From NCBI RefSeq assembly GCF_028389875.1, contig NC_084687.1:5740157-5804156 (forward strand): a stretch of 64,000 nucleotides of DNA. Reading direction: 5' to 3'. Below are positions 62,942 to 64,000 of this stretch, one piece after another (within the stretch, counting starts at the first letter, position 1; each line of letters starts with the position of its first letter). The DNA is from Rhea pennata (Eukaryota; Chordata; Aves; Rheiformes; Rheidae). Made by a program: the position numbers and the translations under genes. The notes beneath the pieces were generated by a model. The model searched no databases, was not told where the DNA came from, and was given only the letters and a program-made list of their open reading frames with translations.

Positions 62942-63104
62942 GGCCCGTGCTTAAAAAAAAAAAAAAAATAAAAAAGGAGAATCTCCAAAATGCTTCCACA
63001 AAGCTGCCCAAGACATTTTTACATTTAGCATGAAACCGCCTCCGGGCAGGTGCTGGACTTCCATCGTGCCCTTCAGCCGAGGCCCCAGGGTGTCTCCACC
63101 ACCT

Positions 63105-63170
63105 CCAAGTGGGGACACTCAGGCATGTAGCGAAATTAAGCGACTTGCCGAAGGCAGTGGCCACAAACGC
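63105..63170 (-). repeat. possible MIR-like segment in the CTSE 3' UTR
   Basis: The plus strand reads GGGGACACTCAGGCATGTAG, then AAATTAAGCGACTTGCCGAAGG, which parallels the inverted MIR string GGAAACTGAGGCACAGAGAGG... TTAAGTGACTTGCCCAAGG. The match is short and could be chance. Confidence 0.35.
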
Positions 63171-63216
63171 GACCCAGCGGCTCCCTTTCCTCCCCGTCCC
63201 ATTAGCTGCTGCAGCC

Positions 63217-64000
<784 letters not shown>

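Overview
The window is vertebrate nuclear DNA, most likely from a bird. It holds split genes with short introns and consensus splice sites, dense CpG islands, a CR1 LINE remnant, and a tRNA-derived SINE ending in the ATTCTATG octamer tail typical of avian CR1 elements. Interspersed repeats are few. All recognisable genes lie on the minus strand, head to tail: SLC41A1 (5' end only), PM20D1 (complete), SLC26A9 (complete), RAB7B (complete) and CTSE (3' end only). This is the gene order I recall for human 1q32.1, beside the PARK16 locus, so the block looks like conserved amniote synteny and not a new system.

Layout. 1-2.2 kb: first coding exon of the Mg2+ transporter SLC41A1 and its CpG-island promoter. 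2.2-10.4 kb: intergenic DNA with one CR1 copy. 10.4-19.8 kb: PM20D1 in 13 exons, starting in a CpG island with CCAAT boxes and a ZNF143-type site. 19.8-23.8 kb: AT-rich intergenic DNA plus the presumed 3' UTR of SLC26A9. 23.8-45.6 kb: SLC26A9 in 20 coding exons, a 7.5 kb first intron carrying the SINE, and a candidate non-coding exon 1 behind a TATA box. 45.6-56.5 kb: intergenic, with ancient repeat remnants and, at its end, a CpG island not assigned to any promoter. 56.5-60.6 kb: RAB7B in five coding exons. 60.6-62.9 kb: very GC-rich spacer with a minisatellite. 62.9-64 kb: last three coding exons of CTSE.

Exon joins were placed by hand using GT/AG signals, reading phase and remembered human protein sequences. 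The three complete genes give intact frames of 522 (PM20D1), 806 (SLC26A9) and 200 (RAB7B) residues, close to the human lengths. The genes are neighbours by descent and share no pathway: magnesium transport, N-acyl amino acid hydrolysis or synthesis, epithelial chloride transport, late endosomal traffic and endosomal aspartic proteolysis. I found no operon-like system, CRISPR array, intact mobile element or clearly new gene family. The most interesting leads are regulatory or repeat-derived.
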